64,000 bases of DNA, from the NCBI GenBank assembly GCA_026075535.2, contig AP026542.1:5332001-5396000 (forward strand), read 5' to 3'. The position numbers and the translations under genes were made by a program. A model generated the notes under the pieces. It saw only the letters and a list, made by a program, of their open reading frames with translations. It made no database searches and was not told where the DNA came from. Positions 1 through 11,500 of this stretch are shown here, in pieces (the first letter of the stretch is position 1; each line of letters starts with the position of its first letter). The DNA is from Tricholoma matsutake (Eukaryota > Basidiomycota > Agaricomycetes > Agaricales > Tricholomataceae).

Positions 1-1
1 C

Positions 2-848
2 ACCGCAGAAGATTTGAAGACAGAACTATCAGGCAAGTTTGCGCATCGATGGTTGAGCTGCCGTTCCAATCATACTACAGAGACTAGATTTGCCCTAGAT
101 TGTTTCAGACGGAGAGCGGCACTTCATGACAGGTTACAAAGAATTAAAATTCGGTCGGGCAGGGTGACCATCATTTTCCTATTCTTTGACGAAAGTTGAA
201 ATATCCTCTCCACAGCGGTCTGCACCCGATGACCAGGCCCTTATGATTGCCCAGGCAGTGCTAGATGCAGATCGAGCTGAAACAACTTCGCTTAGCAATG
301 AGCTTCGAACGCTTCGCGCTGAGTTGGAACGCATCGAAAGAGAAAAACGCGTCGCCAATTCTGCCAGGGTGGTTTATTATCCACCCAGATCTGGCTCGAC
401 TGCAACTATGCAACCGCAGTATTATCGCGGATACCCATATGCATACACGCAGGCGTATGGTGCTCCTGTCCAGTCAAGTCTTACGCCGACATTTACCGCA
501 TCTCCCGCGACTCCTTCCCCGTCTTATACACCATATGTGCCAAGCGGAGCCATACCTGTACAATTACCCGTTGCATCCCTACCCGCTCTGCATGCGCTCG
601 GCATCATACCTGTTCCCATTGCGTCGCTACCATCGGATGGTCATCCACAACCACCAGCTGTCCTTCGTGGATCAACTTCAAACGGTTCAATGCTAAGTCT
701 CGAAATCAACGTTTCTTTGCTACAGCCCGTCCAAATGAGTGGACTAGCCACAGTTCTGAATTCGTTGATGGCTAGGGGCAGCTCTGCAACACCAGTGAAC
801 TCTGCGTCCGAACCGGTACCTCCGCCTATTCCGACGGCACAGACGTGA
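2..848 (+). CDS. Unrecognised protein, 3' end only (coiled coil plus Pro-rich tail)
   Basis: The gene enters from the left edge. The frame starting at base 2 is open to 163. A 52-nt intron (164-215, GTGACC..CACAG) then joins it in frame to 216-848, which ends in TGA. Visible in the product: a basic stretch, then a heptad-like region rich in Glu, Leu and Arg (about residues 75-105, including LRTLRAELERIERE) that suggests a coiled coil, then a long tail rich in Pro, Tyr, Ser and Thr with repeated YxxPY patterns. No catalytic motif is visible and I do not recognise the family. Such an arrangement would fit a regulatory or scaffold protein, but that is only inference. The start codon lies outside the window. 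Confidence 0.6.
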
Positions 849-1812
849 TAGTGACTAGTGGACGTTGTATGGATTTTGCTTCGATACTGTACTTGGCTTG
901 GCATTGAACCATCTACTATCCCTGTCTACGTACATAATTACATACATTCTAGTGCAACTTATAGTTTCAATCGGTTTGGCTTTTACCGCCAGATTGGACC
1001 CCTTTGAATCCGTACCATAAATACGTGGCACCTTGCTCTGAGATTGTCGTTAACATGCTGGCTCGCCACTCTTTGTTCAGATATAATTGAACTTATCATC
1101 ATGTAATAGAGTACGTTCCATCCATTCGAAGTTGCAGGTGATGCACAGGAGTGCACAAGTGATATTCGTGATGAGCCGTCAATTGCAACACGTCGCGCGC
1201 GTCAACGCGTGTCACCGTGACAGTCTCCAAGTCGAGTCCATGATATATGATATATAGAGTATCACTGTTCCCCCAGCTGCGATTACCTACCGGTGAGTTG
1301 CCCCCAAATACCTGGTAACCCCCAGGCCAACTCGGCATATTCAACTCGCATTTGTGAAAGCGCATTAGCGCAATGTCTCTACCTCCCGCCTGCTCACACG
1401 CTGTGTAATCTTACAACAAATGTAATATCTTCATGGGCATTTGTAAATCTCTAAGCAGCAGTGTTGCAAAACTTTGAAAATGGGTGTTCCAATCCTCAAT
1501 CTAAATCTTGGACACAAGTCATTACAATAAGCCTCTCTGAATACTCTCCGCCACTTTTTCCTCCCCAATACTGAGAACTCTTTGCTGGGTCATCGCTTAG
1601 AGCGTGATCACGTGCTTTGCAACTCCAGGTCACCGAATATGTTCGGACCAAAATGACAACTACTTAAGTCAAATAAAAAGGAACGGGAAATTGGGGCATA
1701 GTGGGGTGGTCCAAAGCTATATAATCCAGCATATCCGAGGGAGATTCGTGGATAGGAAGAGGACCCCCAAAAGCCCCTACTAAGGTACGGGAAGTCAGAG
1801 ACGCGTGAAACA
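849..1812. other. Intergenic DNA with no supported gene
   Basis: This stretch is AT-rich and its reading frames are short and unconvincing. The longest, on the minus strand at 1099-1365, shows no domain and no splice-supported extension. Copia homology begins only at about 1816, just after an in-frame TGA at 1813-1815. The original 5' part of that element (5' LTR, gag, most of the protease) is missing or decayed beyond recognition here. Confidence 0.6.
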
Positions 1813-1815
1813 TGA

Positions 1816-3351
1816 TTATACCCCGTCTACTACATACCCGACATTAATACTCGATTAATGTCAATGGGCATCTTCTTACAAGATGGAAGTGATGTGCGTG
1901 GTTCCTCCGCACACATTTCATTTATCGAGAAAGGAAACCCAATTATGCATTGTGTCCCTCTTAGGAGAAGTGATACGATTTATTGGGCTCGGACTCATAT
2001 AATGAGCACCAAAAAGGTCAATGTCGCAACCATATACGTCACTGACTACTTGACTTGGCATAGGCAACTTGGACACCCATCCAAAGAGGCGCTAGGGAAA
2101 ATGCCTAATAGCACTATCAAATTCCCGAGGAATTTAATTATTCCTAAAGACAAAATTATATGTCCAGGGTGCGCTGAAGGGAAAATGACATCAAAATCTT
2201 TTCCCAAATCAAATTCATGTGCAGAGAAACCCTTTGAATTAATACATTCCAATCTAAAGGAACTCCCAGTACTATTGTACCACAAACATAAATACTTTAT
2301 TGTATTTCTGGATGACAAGACATCACATATCTGGGTCCAGTGCCTTAGAAAGAAGTCTGACACTGCTGCAGTGATTAGACAATTTCAGGCAATGGCTTTG
2401 ACCCAGTATGGCGCTACAATCAAGCGCTGGCGTGTTGATCCAGGGGGGGAGTTCAAAGATCGTGAGCTACAAAATATGCTCAAGGATTTTGGCATCAAAA
2501 TAGAGATGTCTGCACCCCACATTCACCAACAGAATGGGCGCGCAGAGCGCACCATAAGCACAATAATGGAAAAGTCGCAAACCCTGCGATTTACCGCTTG
2601 TCTACCACAATCATGGTGGGAATTTTGCATTGAACATGCAACACACCTATACAACCGAACCCCAATAAGGCGCCTGAAATGGCTGACACCTTTTGAGGAC
2701 CTGATGAAGGTCCACCCAGATCTAAACAATCTGAAGGTCTTCAGTTGCAGTGCTTATGTCTATCTACCCAAGGAGAAACATCCAACCACATTAGCTCCTC
2801 GATCGGAGTTAATGACATACCTTGGATTAGAAGATGGCATTAAAGCATACCGTTTCATGCAACTTAATGGCGCAATATTCATTGGTGCTATGGCACTATT
2901 TGATGAAACATTGTTCCCATGCTGTCCCGGAGCTAAAACTCCTGCCAAGACAGACCTTGGTAATTTTCCACCTCCAGAACCAGAAGATGATGACCACTCA
3001 TCTGGAATGGATGGCGATGATTCTATACCGCCACAAAATCCGCCCCTTCCTCCATCATCAGAAAATGATGATGATGATGATGTACCAAGCGAGCAAAAGG
3101 CGCATGATGATGCAACTGATGCTCCTCCTCCGCTGCCTCCAGTAACCACTGAGGACTTTCGTCCAAGACGTGAAGATCAACAGGAATGGCAGCAATTGCC
3201 CCGTCGATCAGGCAGGCAGAGGAACATCCCAAACCATCCTGGCAATACCTATGGAGAGAAGGGACTCCCCTCTGACATAGAGAGAGACATTGCATGTGAT
3301 CGATATTGGAAGAGATCTGTGGGTCAAGATTCGGATCATAACCGAACATGA
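1816..3351 (+). pseudogene. Copia protease tail, GAG-pre-integrase and integrase
   Basis: Upstream of the first ATG (1858) the frame already reads as the conserved end of the copia protease region (YIPDINTRLMSMG), so the ATG is not a true start. A GAG-pre-integrase motif HRQLGHPSKEAL follows, with the integrase HHCC zinc-binding site (H..H, then CPGC). The rve integrase core comes next, with a degenerate segment before HIHQQNGRAERT (D,D,E fold). A Pro/Asp-rich linker leads into the RT. The TGA at 3349-3351 is in frame with the RT that follows, so this is a broken polyprotein and not a natural end. Confidence 0.88.
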
Positions 3352-4409
3352 CCACAATCTCAACAGCAAGAACCAGTTGCTGGACCGAGTTTGGCACCCC
3401 ATGAGAGTGTGCCCGATTCCAATAATCAAGAACATGATCACCCAATGGGGGAACTGGATGAAGCAGGTTATATTCAAAAGATAACCAAGGAAGGTGGAGA
3501 TAAACTTATTCACTGGCTGTTGTCAAAAGCAGTCACACCATCAAGCGAAATAAGCCAAGTTCCAAACCAATTTCATGATATTGCATGCCTACCACGGCAG
3601 CAGCGACCTGAGTGGAAACAGGCTTGTCGTGAAGAATTAGAGGCTCTTCGCAAGTGACAAGTCTATGACATTGTCAATCTTCCACATGATCAAAAAATGA
3701 TCAAAAATAGATGGGTTTTCTCTGTGAAATCGGATGGAAGAAAACGAGCCAGACTCGTGGCGAAAGGCTTTTCACAAGTCAAAGGTGTTGACTTTGATGA
3801 GATTTTCTCACCAGTAGTCCGCTACGAGACCATACACCTCATGTTTGCACTTGCGTCTCTAGAAGGCATGTATATGACCAGTCTAGATGTAAAAACTGCA
3901 TTTTTATACGGCAAACTAGAAGAGGAGATCTATATGGATCAACCTGAGGGTTTCAGACTCGAGGGAAAAGAGCGCAAAGTAATGTGCTTATGCCAAGCAT
4001 TGTATGGCCTTAAACAGGCCTCACTAGCATGGTGGAAAGAGCTAGAGGCATTTATGTGCACCATTGGGTTTGTGTGTGCCAGCTCCGATGCCAGCATTTT
4101 CATACACAAGGATCCTAAGACAGGCAGCATTGTTATTGTGCTGGTCTATGTTGATGATGGCTTGTTCATGGGGAAGAACAAGAAACTTGTGGTTGAAAAG
4201 AAGAATGCTTGTCTGAAGCATTGGGAGTGCCATAGTACTGAAAAAGTCATGGAATTCTTAGGCATGTGCATCACCCAGACTGCAAGCAAAGTCAAACTCG
4301 ATCAAACTGAATATCTCACCAAAGTGCTCGAGAGGTTCGAGATGACAAATGCCAAAGCTGCCCCCACTCCGCTCCTGACTGGTTACAAACCATCGGAAAA
4401 CACAGCGAC
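3352..4409 (+). pseudogene. Copia reverse transcriptase, N-terminal part
   Basis: The same frame continues after the TGA at 3349 and is broken again by TGA at 3655. From 3697 it reads the RVT_2 family: NRWVFSVKSDG, RLVAKGF, DFDEIFSPVVR, LDVKTAFLYG and the catalytic YVDDGLF (near 4147-4167). The frame stops being copia at 4409/4410, where the LTR of the inserted chromovirus begins. Its C-terminal half lies at 10328-11008. Confidence 0.9.
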
Positions 4410-4775
4410 TATAAGGGCAACCTAAGCCTCTAGCAAAGGGAAATCCGAAGAGAAAACTCTAAGGATCCCCTTGCTGATGTCCAGTATATGTGAAGATGAC
4501 AAAAATCAAATATAACCTAAAAATGGAAAAAGGCGGAGATAGGCAGATCAAGGCCGCCGAATGACATCATACCAAGGGGTATGTGTCGGAAGGGGTACTC
4601 CGCCTCTAAATATAAAAGTGTCAACATGTACAAACATGATAGCAAGGGAAAATTAGTAATAAAATCCAGAAAAATCATAGAAAATGAAGGATAGAAGGAA
4701 ATGAGGTGGGGAAAAATATAGGACGAACATAAAAAATAGGAAAAACACACAGGGCACCCCCCTAGTCCCCTTACA
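4410..4775 (-). repeat. B1 LTR, 3' copy (366 bp)
   Basis: On the minus strand it starts TGTAAGGGGACTAG and ends GCCCTTATA; the expected CA end has become TA. TIR-like ends are TGTAAGGG / CCCTTATA. Compared with the other copy at 9962-10327 it has the same length and nine transition differences. The polypurine tract just before it in element orientation reads TTAGAGAGAGGGTGA. A TTTTATATTTAG box in mid-LTR is a plausible TATA element. Confidence 0.93.
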
Positions 4776-4810
4776 TCACCCTCTCTCTAAGATGCATTGC
4801 CCCAATGCAT

Positions 4811-7800
4811 TCAAAATTGCATACGACCAAAGTCCGTGACTTGAATGCGACGTGGTGCAGCAGTGTGCTGTCGGTGGAATTCCTTGATTAACCGAGGGGC
4901 ATTTATGTCAGACTCTTTGACCCATGAGTTCTCCTCATACCCATAACCCTTCCAATGTACCAAATACTGGAGTTTTCCTCGACGCAAACGGCTGTCCAAG
5001 ATTGACTCGACTTCGTATTGGGGTTCTCCCTCGATCACTGTAGGTGGTGGTGGTGGGTGTGAATGGCATCCCAGGAATGGATCTGGGGGAGCTGGAAGCA
5101 ATTTGACAACATGGAAGATGGGATGGAGTCTGGACATGGAGGCTGGGAGGCGTAGACAATAGGCATGCATTCCAATGCACTTGACAATGGGGAAAGGTCC
5201 CAAGAAGCGATGAGCGAGTTTCTTGGATGGACGTGTAGTGGAGACATCACTGGAGTCAAGATAAACTCGATCACCAACCTTATACTGAGGGGTTGGGGAG
5301 TGGCGTTGGTTGTAAAATTGCGCCATGTCGTCCTTCGCCTTTGCTAAGGTTGCCCTTGCCTCCTCCAAGCTATCCCTCATGCGTTCTGTGAACTCATTCA
5401 CCATCTCGATGTGTGAGGGAGTTTGGCGAGGTTCAAATCCCATGCGTGGATGTCGTCCAGTGTCTAAGAGGAAAGGGGTCTGTTGAGTGGAAGCATGGAC
5501 ATGGTTGTTGTATCCGAACTCGGCCAAAGGAAGGAGATCATCCCAATTGTCCTGGTGTTCATTGACAAAGAGGCAGATGTACTGCTCCAGTTCCTGGTTG
5601 ACTCGCTCCATCTGGCCATCAGTTTGTGGGTGATAAGCGGTTGAAGTGAGGAGTTTGATCCCCAGGAGTCGGTACAGCTCACGAGTGAACTCTGCCATGA
5701 ACTGAGGGCCACGATCCAAGAGGAAGGCACCAGGAAGTCCATGTAATTTCTGCATGTGGTGGAGGTAGAGTCGAGCAGCACCTAGGGCACTGACAGTGGT
5801 GTGAGTGGGAATGAAGTGAGCGCGTTTTCCCACTGAGTCAACTGTGCACATCACCGCATCAAACCCATTTGACTCTGGCAATTCCACCACAAAGTCGACG
5901 CTGATGACATCCCAAGGACTCTCTGGAACAGGAAGAGGGTGTAGCTCACCAATAGGCTTGCGACGAGGAACCTTGGTGCATAAGCAAAGGTCACAAGTGC
6001 GACAATACTGACCAATGAGCCGTGACATTTGTGGCCACCAATAGTTCCGTGAGGTGAGCTCCAAGGTCTTCCAGCGTCCGGGGTGGCCAGCAATCTGTGA
6101 GTCATGGTGTTGGGATATGATGCGCCGGCGAAGGTCTGGGTCATTGGGAACATAGATGCGATCCCTGAAATACAACAAGTCCTCCTTTTCAGCCCACTCT
6201 GCCGCACGTAAGGAAAGGGTCGATCCCTTCCTCAGTTCTTTAACAGCTCGGGCGACAACATCCTCATGTAAACCGCTACAGTTTGCGCGACGAATGTCAC
6301 GTAGGATGTCCCACTCCTCGCCCTGGGGTGCGATGCCCTCCAGTGCCCAAATGGTGAACAGGTCTGGCTGCAACAGCACAATGTTTTGGTTGTCACTGCT
6401 GCCATCCCCATGGTCTGCACGTCGGGATAGGGCATCGGTCTTCCCCATGCTGCAACCCAGACGGTGGTGCAAGGAGAAGTCAAATCTAGATAGATACAGG
6501 GACCAACGAGCTTGACAACGGTTCAATTTCTTGGCCGTCATGAAGTACTCGAGATTCTTGTGATCTGTCCAAATTTCCACCTTGTGTTGGGCACCCTCGA
6601 GGAAGTGTTGCCACTCCTCAAGCGCACGCATTATTGCCAACATCTCCTTGTCATGGATCTCATAGTTTCACTCTACAGCACTCAGGCTTTTGGAGTAGAA
6701 CACAACAGGATGCCACTTCTGGTCCTCCGGAGACTGCTGAGACAACACGGCGCCCGTCGCAAAGTCAGAACTGTCGGCTTCTACACGAAAAGGACGCGAA
6801 TCATCAGCAAAGGTAAGGATCGGAGCAGAAGTGACCATCTCCTTAAGCTTTTCGAACGCCTCCTGTTGTGCATTATCCCACCTCCATGCCTCCTTTCCTG
6901 TCAAGTCGAACAGTGGTCATGCATGATGTGAGAAATCCTTGATAAAACGCCGATAGAAATTGATGAAGCCCAGGAAAGACTGCACCTCCTTCTTGTTCAT
7001 GGGCGTCGGCCAAGCTGTGACCCCGTTTACCTTGATAGGATCCATCTCCACTTGACCCTCCGAGATAATCAGGCCAAGGTACTCGATCTTGGTCCTTTTG
7101 AACTCGCATTTGTCCTGACGAAGGTAGAGTTTGTACCGTCGAAGTCGCTCTAGGATGAGGCACGTGATGCAACGGTGCTCTTCAACCGTGCGAGTGAAGA
7201 TGAGGATGTCGTCGAGATAGATGCAGACAACACCTTCAAGGATGAGGTCATGGAAGATGTTGTTCATCATGGTCTGAAAGGTGGCAGGGCTATTAGTAAG
7301 GCCAACGAACATGACAAGTGGTTCAAAAAGACCACGGTTGGTACGAAAGGCTGCCTTCCACTCATCTCCCTCCTTTATCCTCACATTATTATAGCCCCAA
7401 TGGACATTGAGCTTGGTGAAGTATCGGGCTCCATGGAGCTGGTTTACGAGTTCGGAGATGAGGGGTAGTGGGTAGCGATTTTTGACCGTGATGTTGTTGA
7501 GCCTTCTGTAGTCTTGAACCGGTCGAAGTGAGCCATCCTTCTTCTTGACAAAGAAAAAGGGAGAGGCCATGGGTGACTTCGATGGTCAAATACGTCCAGA
7601 GGCCAGGTGCTCGTTGATGAACTGGTCAAGCTGCTGTTGTTCTTCTGGAGAGAGAGGATAGACCTTGCAGGATGAAGGGGTTGCGCCGGGGGTGAGTTCG
7701 ATTGCGTGATCCCATGGCTTGCACGCAGGAAGAGAGTCGAATGACTCCTTGGAGAACATGTCTTCAAGCTCATGGAGATGAGGGAGTAAGGAGTTAGTAG

Positions 7801-8689
7801 AGGATTTAGCAGCATTGTTTTTGTGGAAGGCCTCGGCGAGGCGTTGGGATATGTTCGATGTGGCACACACCTCATGCAATGAGCGAATTGCAGTGTAGAA
7901 GATCTGATCACCCTCCTCCACTTCCTCTCAGTCCTCATCATCATCATCCGAGTCCAGCATTAGATCAGGAACCCCTTCCAATTCCACTTCAGGTATAGGC
8001 AGGGGTCCAGCACGACACTTCTGAGTACGTCGTATTGCCGCCTTCTGTCCACAACATTCTTGCCTGGCTTCTGTGAAACATGTCTGACAGCGGGATGGAC
8101 ATCGGCTCATGGTAACCTCCCCGGTACGCCAGTCGACCTCTGGGTTATGGTCTCGAAGCCATGGATATCCCAAAATCACCTTTTGCTTTCCTAATTGAGT
8201 GACAGCAAAAAGGGCACGCTCACTATGATCTTTGTAACGGAGAACCAGGTCTGCAACCTCTCGGATGGCACCAGCTTCATTTGGGGATCCATCCACGTTA
8301 TATACAGGTATCGGACGTGAGAGTGAGCGAGTATTTAGGCGATGTTGTTGTACCAGATGGGAATTGATGAAGAGACCAGTCGCACCAGAGTCCAGAAGCG
8401 CAGAGACACTGAGTATCTGTCCAGTGTCGGTCGTCTGCAGTTCGATGGCTAGGTTTAAGGAATGTGCAGAGGGAGTGGATGCCACAATATACTTGCATGG
8501 TAGTTTATGCTCCCATGATTTAATTTTGGGACGTGGAGTAGAAGGAGAGATGGGGAGAGCAGGTACATCTTTAGCCAACTTTGAAGGGTCAGAGAGGGGA
8601 GCAGTCACAGAAATGGATTCATTCTCCGGGGATTCAACTGACAAGACTTCAAAGCGGTTATGGACAGGCAGTGAGGGCATACAATTCAC
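4811..8689 (-). pseudogene. B1 pol: protease, RT, RNase H, integrase, chromodomain
   Basis: Minus-strand order: protease with LLDSGATGLFI (about 8370); RT with [23 protein letters not shown] and catalytic YLDDILIF (about 7200); RNase H (FEKLKEMVTSAPILTF, then ADSSDFATGAVLSQ); integrase with zinc site [20 protein letters not shown] and core motifs VDFVVELP, DRGPQF and HPQTDGQMERVNQELE. It ends in a chromodomain near 4880-5040 ([15 protein letters not shown]), which is expected to steer integration to marked chromatin. Stops interrupt it at 7928-7930, 7586-7588, about 6905 and about 6658. The pol frame opens with GTG at 8689, overlapping the gag TGA in the -1 frame. Confidence 0.92.
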
Positions 8690-9795
8690 TCGCTGCGAAT
8701 AGGAAAATCCTGCTCCTCTACAACTTCCAACTTAATCTCCTCTGCAACTTGATCCTTCGCTTCCTCAACATCTACAAGCGCCAACAAATCTTGCAGGAGT
8801 TTGTCTCGTCCCTTGGGGGTGAGCATGCGGATATCCTGATGATGGGGACACGCTCCAGCCCTGTGTCCAGGTTCCCCACAACAGTAGCAGAGATCCAACT
8901 TACGTGCACGGCTGTGGGCTGCATCAACATCTATTGGTACTGGGACATTGACGGCTGGTGTGGGAGTTTGATGAACAGGAATGGGGTTAGGGCAGGGGAG
9001 GCTTTGATTGAACGTATGAGTGGTAGTTGGAGCACAGAATGCAGCATTAAACGCCGCATTTGTGAGTCGGTTCTCATCACAGAGTGAAGCAGCTTCATAC
9101 CAAGCAAGGATATCATCGTCCGCTGGGCGCCCTTCCAACATCTGTGCAATCTGGTCCTGAATTTCTCGGTTGAGCCCCCGTCGGAACTTCACCACCACTG
9201 GTAACCCACTCCCATATCCTGCCATGTCCACCAAATCCTTGAACTCATCGATATAGTCGTCCATGGATCAACGTCCCTGGTGGTAAGCGGATGACTCAAG
9301 TCGTGTCACTGCTTGGTGGCGTTCATTGAGGGGGCAGAAGTGGCGTACAAACTCAGCTCAAAAGTCACCCCAAGTGGAGAAAGGTAGAGAACCGAGTTCT
9401 TTAGTTTGACATAAGATACGGTCCACATAGAGATAGGCGCGTTCAGATTTCATGTATGTGAAGGCCCAATAAATTTTTGCAGCCTCATCGACGAATTGAT
9501 GCGACTGGAGACTAATGTATAACTCACAGGAATTAAGGAATGCACGTCCCTGCGCACGTGCACCATTAAATTCGGCAGGGGGGGACGGTTTGATCTGGGC
9601 ACGTTCCTTAGTGGACGTGTTTGGCAAAATGTCGTTGTTGGGTGCGCTTGGAGTCGTAAAGAAGGAACTATTGGTCATAGGGTTAGCCTGGAGGGTCCTA
9701 ACAAAGTTTTCAATCATAGATTCAAGCGAGTCGATTTGCGCGCGCATTCCGGAAACGTCACTTTCAAGTGCATCAAAGCGTTCTGATGCGTCCAT
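8686..9795 (-). pseudogene. B1 gag (capsid and zinc knuckle)
   Basis: It starts at ATG 9795 (MDASERFDALES) with a short coiled-coil-like N terminus. The retrotransposon gag core follows (PAEFNGARAQGRAFLNSC, then YWAFTYMKSERA and STWGDF). A CCHC zinc knuckle CYCCGEPGHRAGAC lies near 8850. Two in-frame TGA codons (about 9355 and 9266) match CGA codons in the B2 copy. The final TGA at 8686-8688 overlaps the pol frame and is shared with B2, so it may be the genuine end of gag. Confidence 0.9.
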
Positions 9796-9949
9796 GTCGC
9801 TAGGGAGCGCGTTTGGCGAAAATGGCAGCGTAATAAAGGCGAGATTATCTGGAACAGTGTGTAGGGACTCTGTGGAGCTTTGGGAAGCATCGTCCAGTCC
9901 GTACCTGCCTATCTTGGGCAGCGCATTTGCGATTTTCAGGCCTTAGGGG

Positions 9950-9959
9950 AGAGTTTTCT
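9950..9959 (-). promoter_or_regulatory. B1 predicted self-primer binding site
   Basis: Two bases inside the 5' LTR end, the element strand reads AGAAAACTCT. Its exact reverse complement AGAGTTTTCT lies in the LTR at 10003-10012, about 51 nt from the LTR end. No tRNA-type primer sequence is visible at this place. In the Tf1/sushi group the first bases of the transcript pair with the primer site and are cut to prime reverse transcription; this layout fits that scheme. Confidence 0.6.
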
Positions 9960-9961
9960 AC

Positions 9962-10327
9962 TATAAGGGCAACCTAAGCCTCTAGCAAAGGGAAATCCAA
10001 AGAGAAAACTCTAAGGATCCCCTTGCTGATGCCCAGTATATGTGAAGATGACAAAAATCAGATATAACCTAAAAATAGAAAAAGGCGGAGATAGGCGGAT
10101 CAAGGCCGCTGAATGACATCATACCAAGGGGTATGTGTCGGAAGGGGTACTCCGCCTCTAAATATAAAAGTGTCAACATGTACAAACATGATAGCAAGGG
10201 AAAATTAGTAATAAAATCTGGAAAAATCATAGAAAATGAAGAATAGAAGGAAATGAGGTGGGGAAAAATATAGGACGAACATAAAAAATAGGAAAAACAC
10301 ACAGGGCACCCCCCTAGTCCCCTTACA
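9962..10327 (-). repeat. B1 LTR, 5' copy (366 bp)
   Basis: Same length as the copy at 4410-4775 with nine differences, all C/T or A/G (about 2.5 percent). On the plus strand it begins TATAAGGGCAACC and ends CCCCTTACA, followed by the target duplication GCGAT. Compared with B2 and the solo LTR it lacks about 60 bp near the U5 end, between two copies of ATTTCCCTTTGCTAG. Confidence 0.93.
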
Positions 10328-11008
10328 GCGATGCCAAACACGGCGCTTAGATCAAAATATCAGTCTGTGATCAGATCTTTATTGTATCTGATGCTCGGAA
10401 CGCGACCTGATATTGCTTACGCAGTAATCAGGATGTCGCAATTCTCGGCTAATCCTACCCAACAACATCTAGACAAAGTGATGTACATCATGCGCTATCT
10501 GGTGGGAACCCAGAAATATAACATAGTCTACGATGGAGAGAAATCCAAAGGGCTACAGGCCTTCACAGACTCTGATTGGGCAGCTGACACTGTCAAGCGC
10601 CGATCTACAATGGGTTACTTTGCTACTCTAGTGAGTGGCATTGTGTGCTGGCAGTCCCATTTACAAAAAACTGTAGCACTGTCATCCACAGAAGCCGAAT
10701 ATATGGCTCTCTCCAACACTTGTCGACAGATAGTGTGGATAGAGTCCTTATTCCAGGAACTTGGATATATACTGAAGCGCATACCAATCTGCGCTGATAA
10801 TCAGGGATCCATCTTTATTGGATCAAATCCAGTTCAGGAAAGAAGGACCAAACATATAGACATTCGCTACCACTATACCCGCGAATGCATAGAAAATGAC
10901 AAAGTCACAGTCGTTTTCATTCCTGAAAGTGATAATCCAGCTGACATGTTCACAAAGAACCTTGGCACCGTCCCATTCAGGAAATTTAGAGACTTGGGGG
11001 GGTGTTGA
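10328..11008 (+). pseudogene. Copia reverse transcriptase end and RNase H
   Basis: This is the downstream half of the RT gene split by the chromovirus. It reads YQSVIRSLLYLMLGTRPDIAYAV, then the copia RNase H with FTDSDWAAD, SSTEAEYMAL, ADNQGSIFI and DIRYHYTRE, and ends DMFTKNLGTVPFRKF then TGA at 11006-11008, overlapping the first bases of the 3' LTR. All motifs are intact, so decay before the split was mild. The true codon at the junction is obscured by the 5-bp target duplication (GCGAC at 4405-4409, GCGAT at 10328-10332). Confidence 0.9.
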
Positions 11009-11264
11009 AATTAATTACCAATATTGTTGCATGTGCATATTCTCCCACATTAATTACCAATATTGATACATGTTTCATATGCATATTCCTCTGGAGTCAT
11101 GTGATATCCTTACTATTATGTATATAAGGAGAACCTGTACTGTAGTAGGAATAGAGTGTTCTTACCTCTGCTAACCCCTAGCTGTAAGTCTAACTAAACC
11201 CCAGGTAGGTTGTAAGGAATGTGTTGTCTCTTCCCCTGTGCAGCGTATATAGTCTGCTCCAACA
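11003..11264 (+). repeat. Copia 3' LTR
   Basis: It is preceded by a G-rich polypurine tract (GACTTGGGGGGG). It starts TGTTGAAATT and, with a matching inverted end, finishes CTCCAACA, giving a 262-bp LTR with the 5-bp inverted terminus TGTTG/CAACA. A TATA-like element (TATGTATATAAGG, about 11117-11129) fits the U3 promoter. TTAATTACCAATATTG occurs twice, 39 bp apart (11011 and 11050). The right end is inferred from the inverted terminus only, because no 5' LTR survives for comparison. Confidence 0.65.
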
Positions 11265-11500
11265 CCACTGTGTCTTGTCGAACGAAACATAGTCTACTAT
11301 CCCCAGCCTGAGATAGGTCGAGAATAGCCATTTTTGAACACCTGGCAAGAGAATTTCGGAAGAGTACGAGTATTGATCTGTTCTGAGTCTTCTGACCCTT
11401 ACTTCGAATATATTGTCTATTCCTATTGCTAATTTTCTGTGATATATTTCAGTATATTTCTTCAAGTTGAACACTCCAGGACCCAGGTTACCCTGAAAGC

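Larger units (their letters stand above)
4410..10327 (-). mobile_element. Chromovirus B1 (Ty3/gypsy, self-priming type), full length, inserted in copia
   Basis: Complete element on the minus strand: 5' LTR (9962-10327), primer site, gag, protease, RT, RNase H, integrase with C-terminal chromodomain, polypurine tract, 3' LTR (4410-4775). It is flanked by GCGAC (4405-4409) and GCGAT (10328-10332), a 5-bp target duplication with one transition. Gag-pol carries several in-frame stops, many of them TGA where the sister copy B2 keeps CGA, so this copy cannot be autonomous. The LTRs differ at nine sites, all transitions. Confidence 0.93.
1816..11264 (+). mobile_element. Ty1/copia LTR retrotransposon, 5'-truncated and split by a chromovirus
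   Basis: The order of parts is protease end/GAG-pre-integrase, integrase core, reverse transcriptase, RNase H, 3' LTR, which is the copia order (integrase before RT). No 5' LTR or gag is present. Reading frame 1 carries the coding remnant from 1816 to 4409, where a 5.9-kb chromovirus (4410-10327) sits in the middle of the RT gene. The remainder resumes at 10328 and runs to a stop at 11008, next to a G-rich polypurine tract and the 3' LTR. Three TGA codons (1813, 3349, 3655) break the frame, so the copy is dead. Confidence 0.9.

Noticed and set aside
1099..1365. Minus-strand frame of 88 codons
   Set aside because: No domain, no supporting splice sites, AT-rich surroundings; length is within chance.
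2760..3149. Minus-strand Ser/Gly-rich frame opposite the copia linker
   Set aside because: It arises from the GAT/CCT-rich linker of the integrase read backwards.
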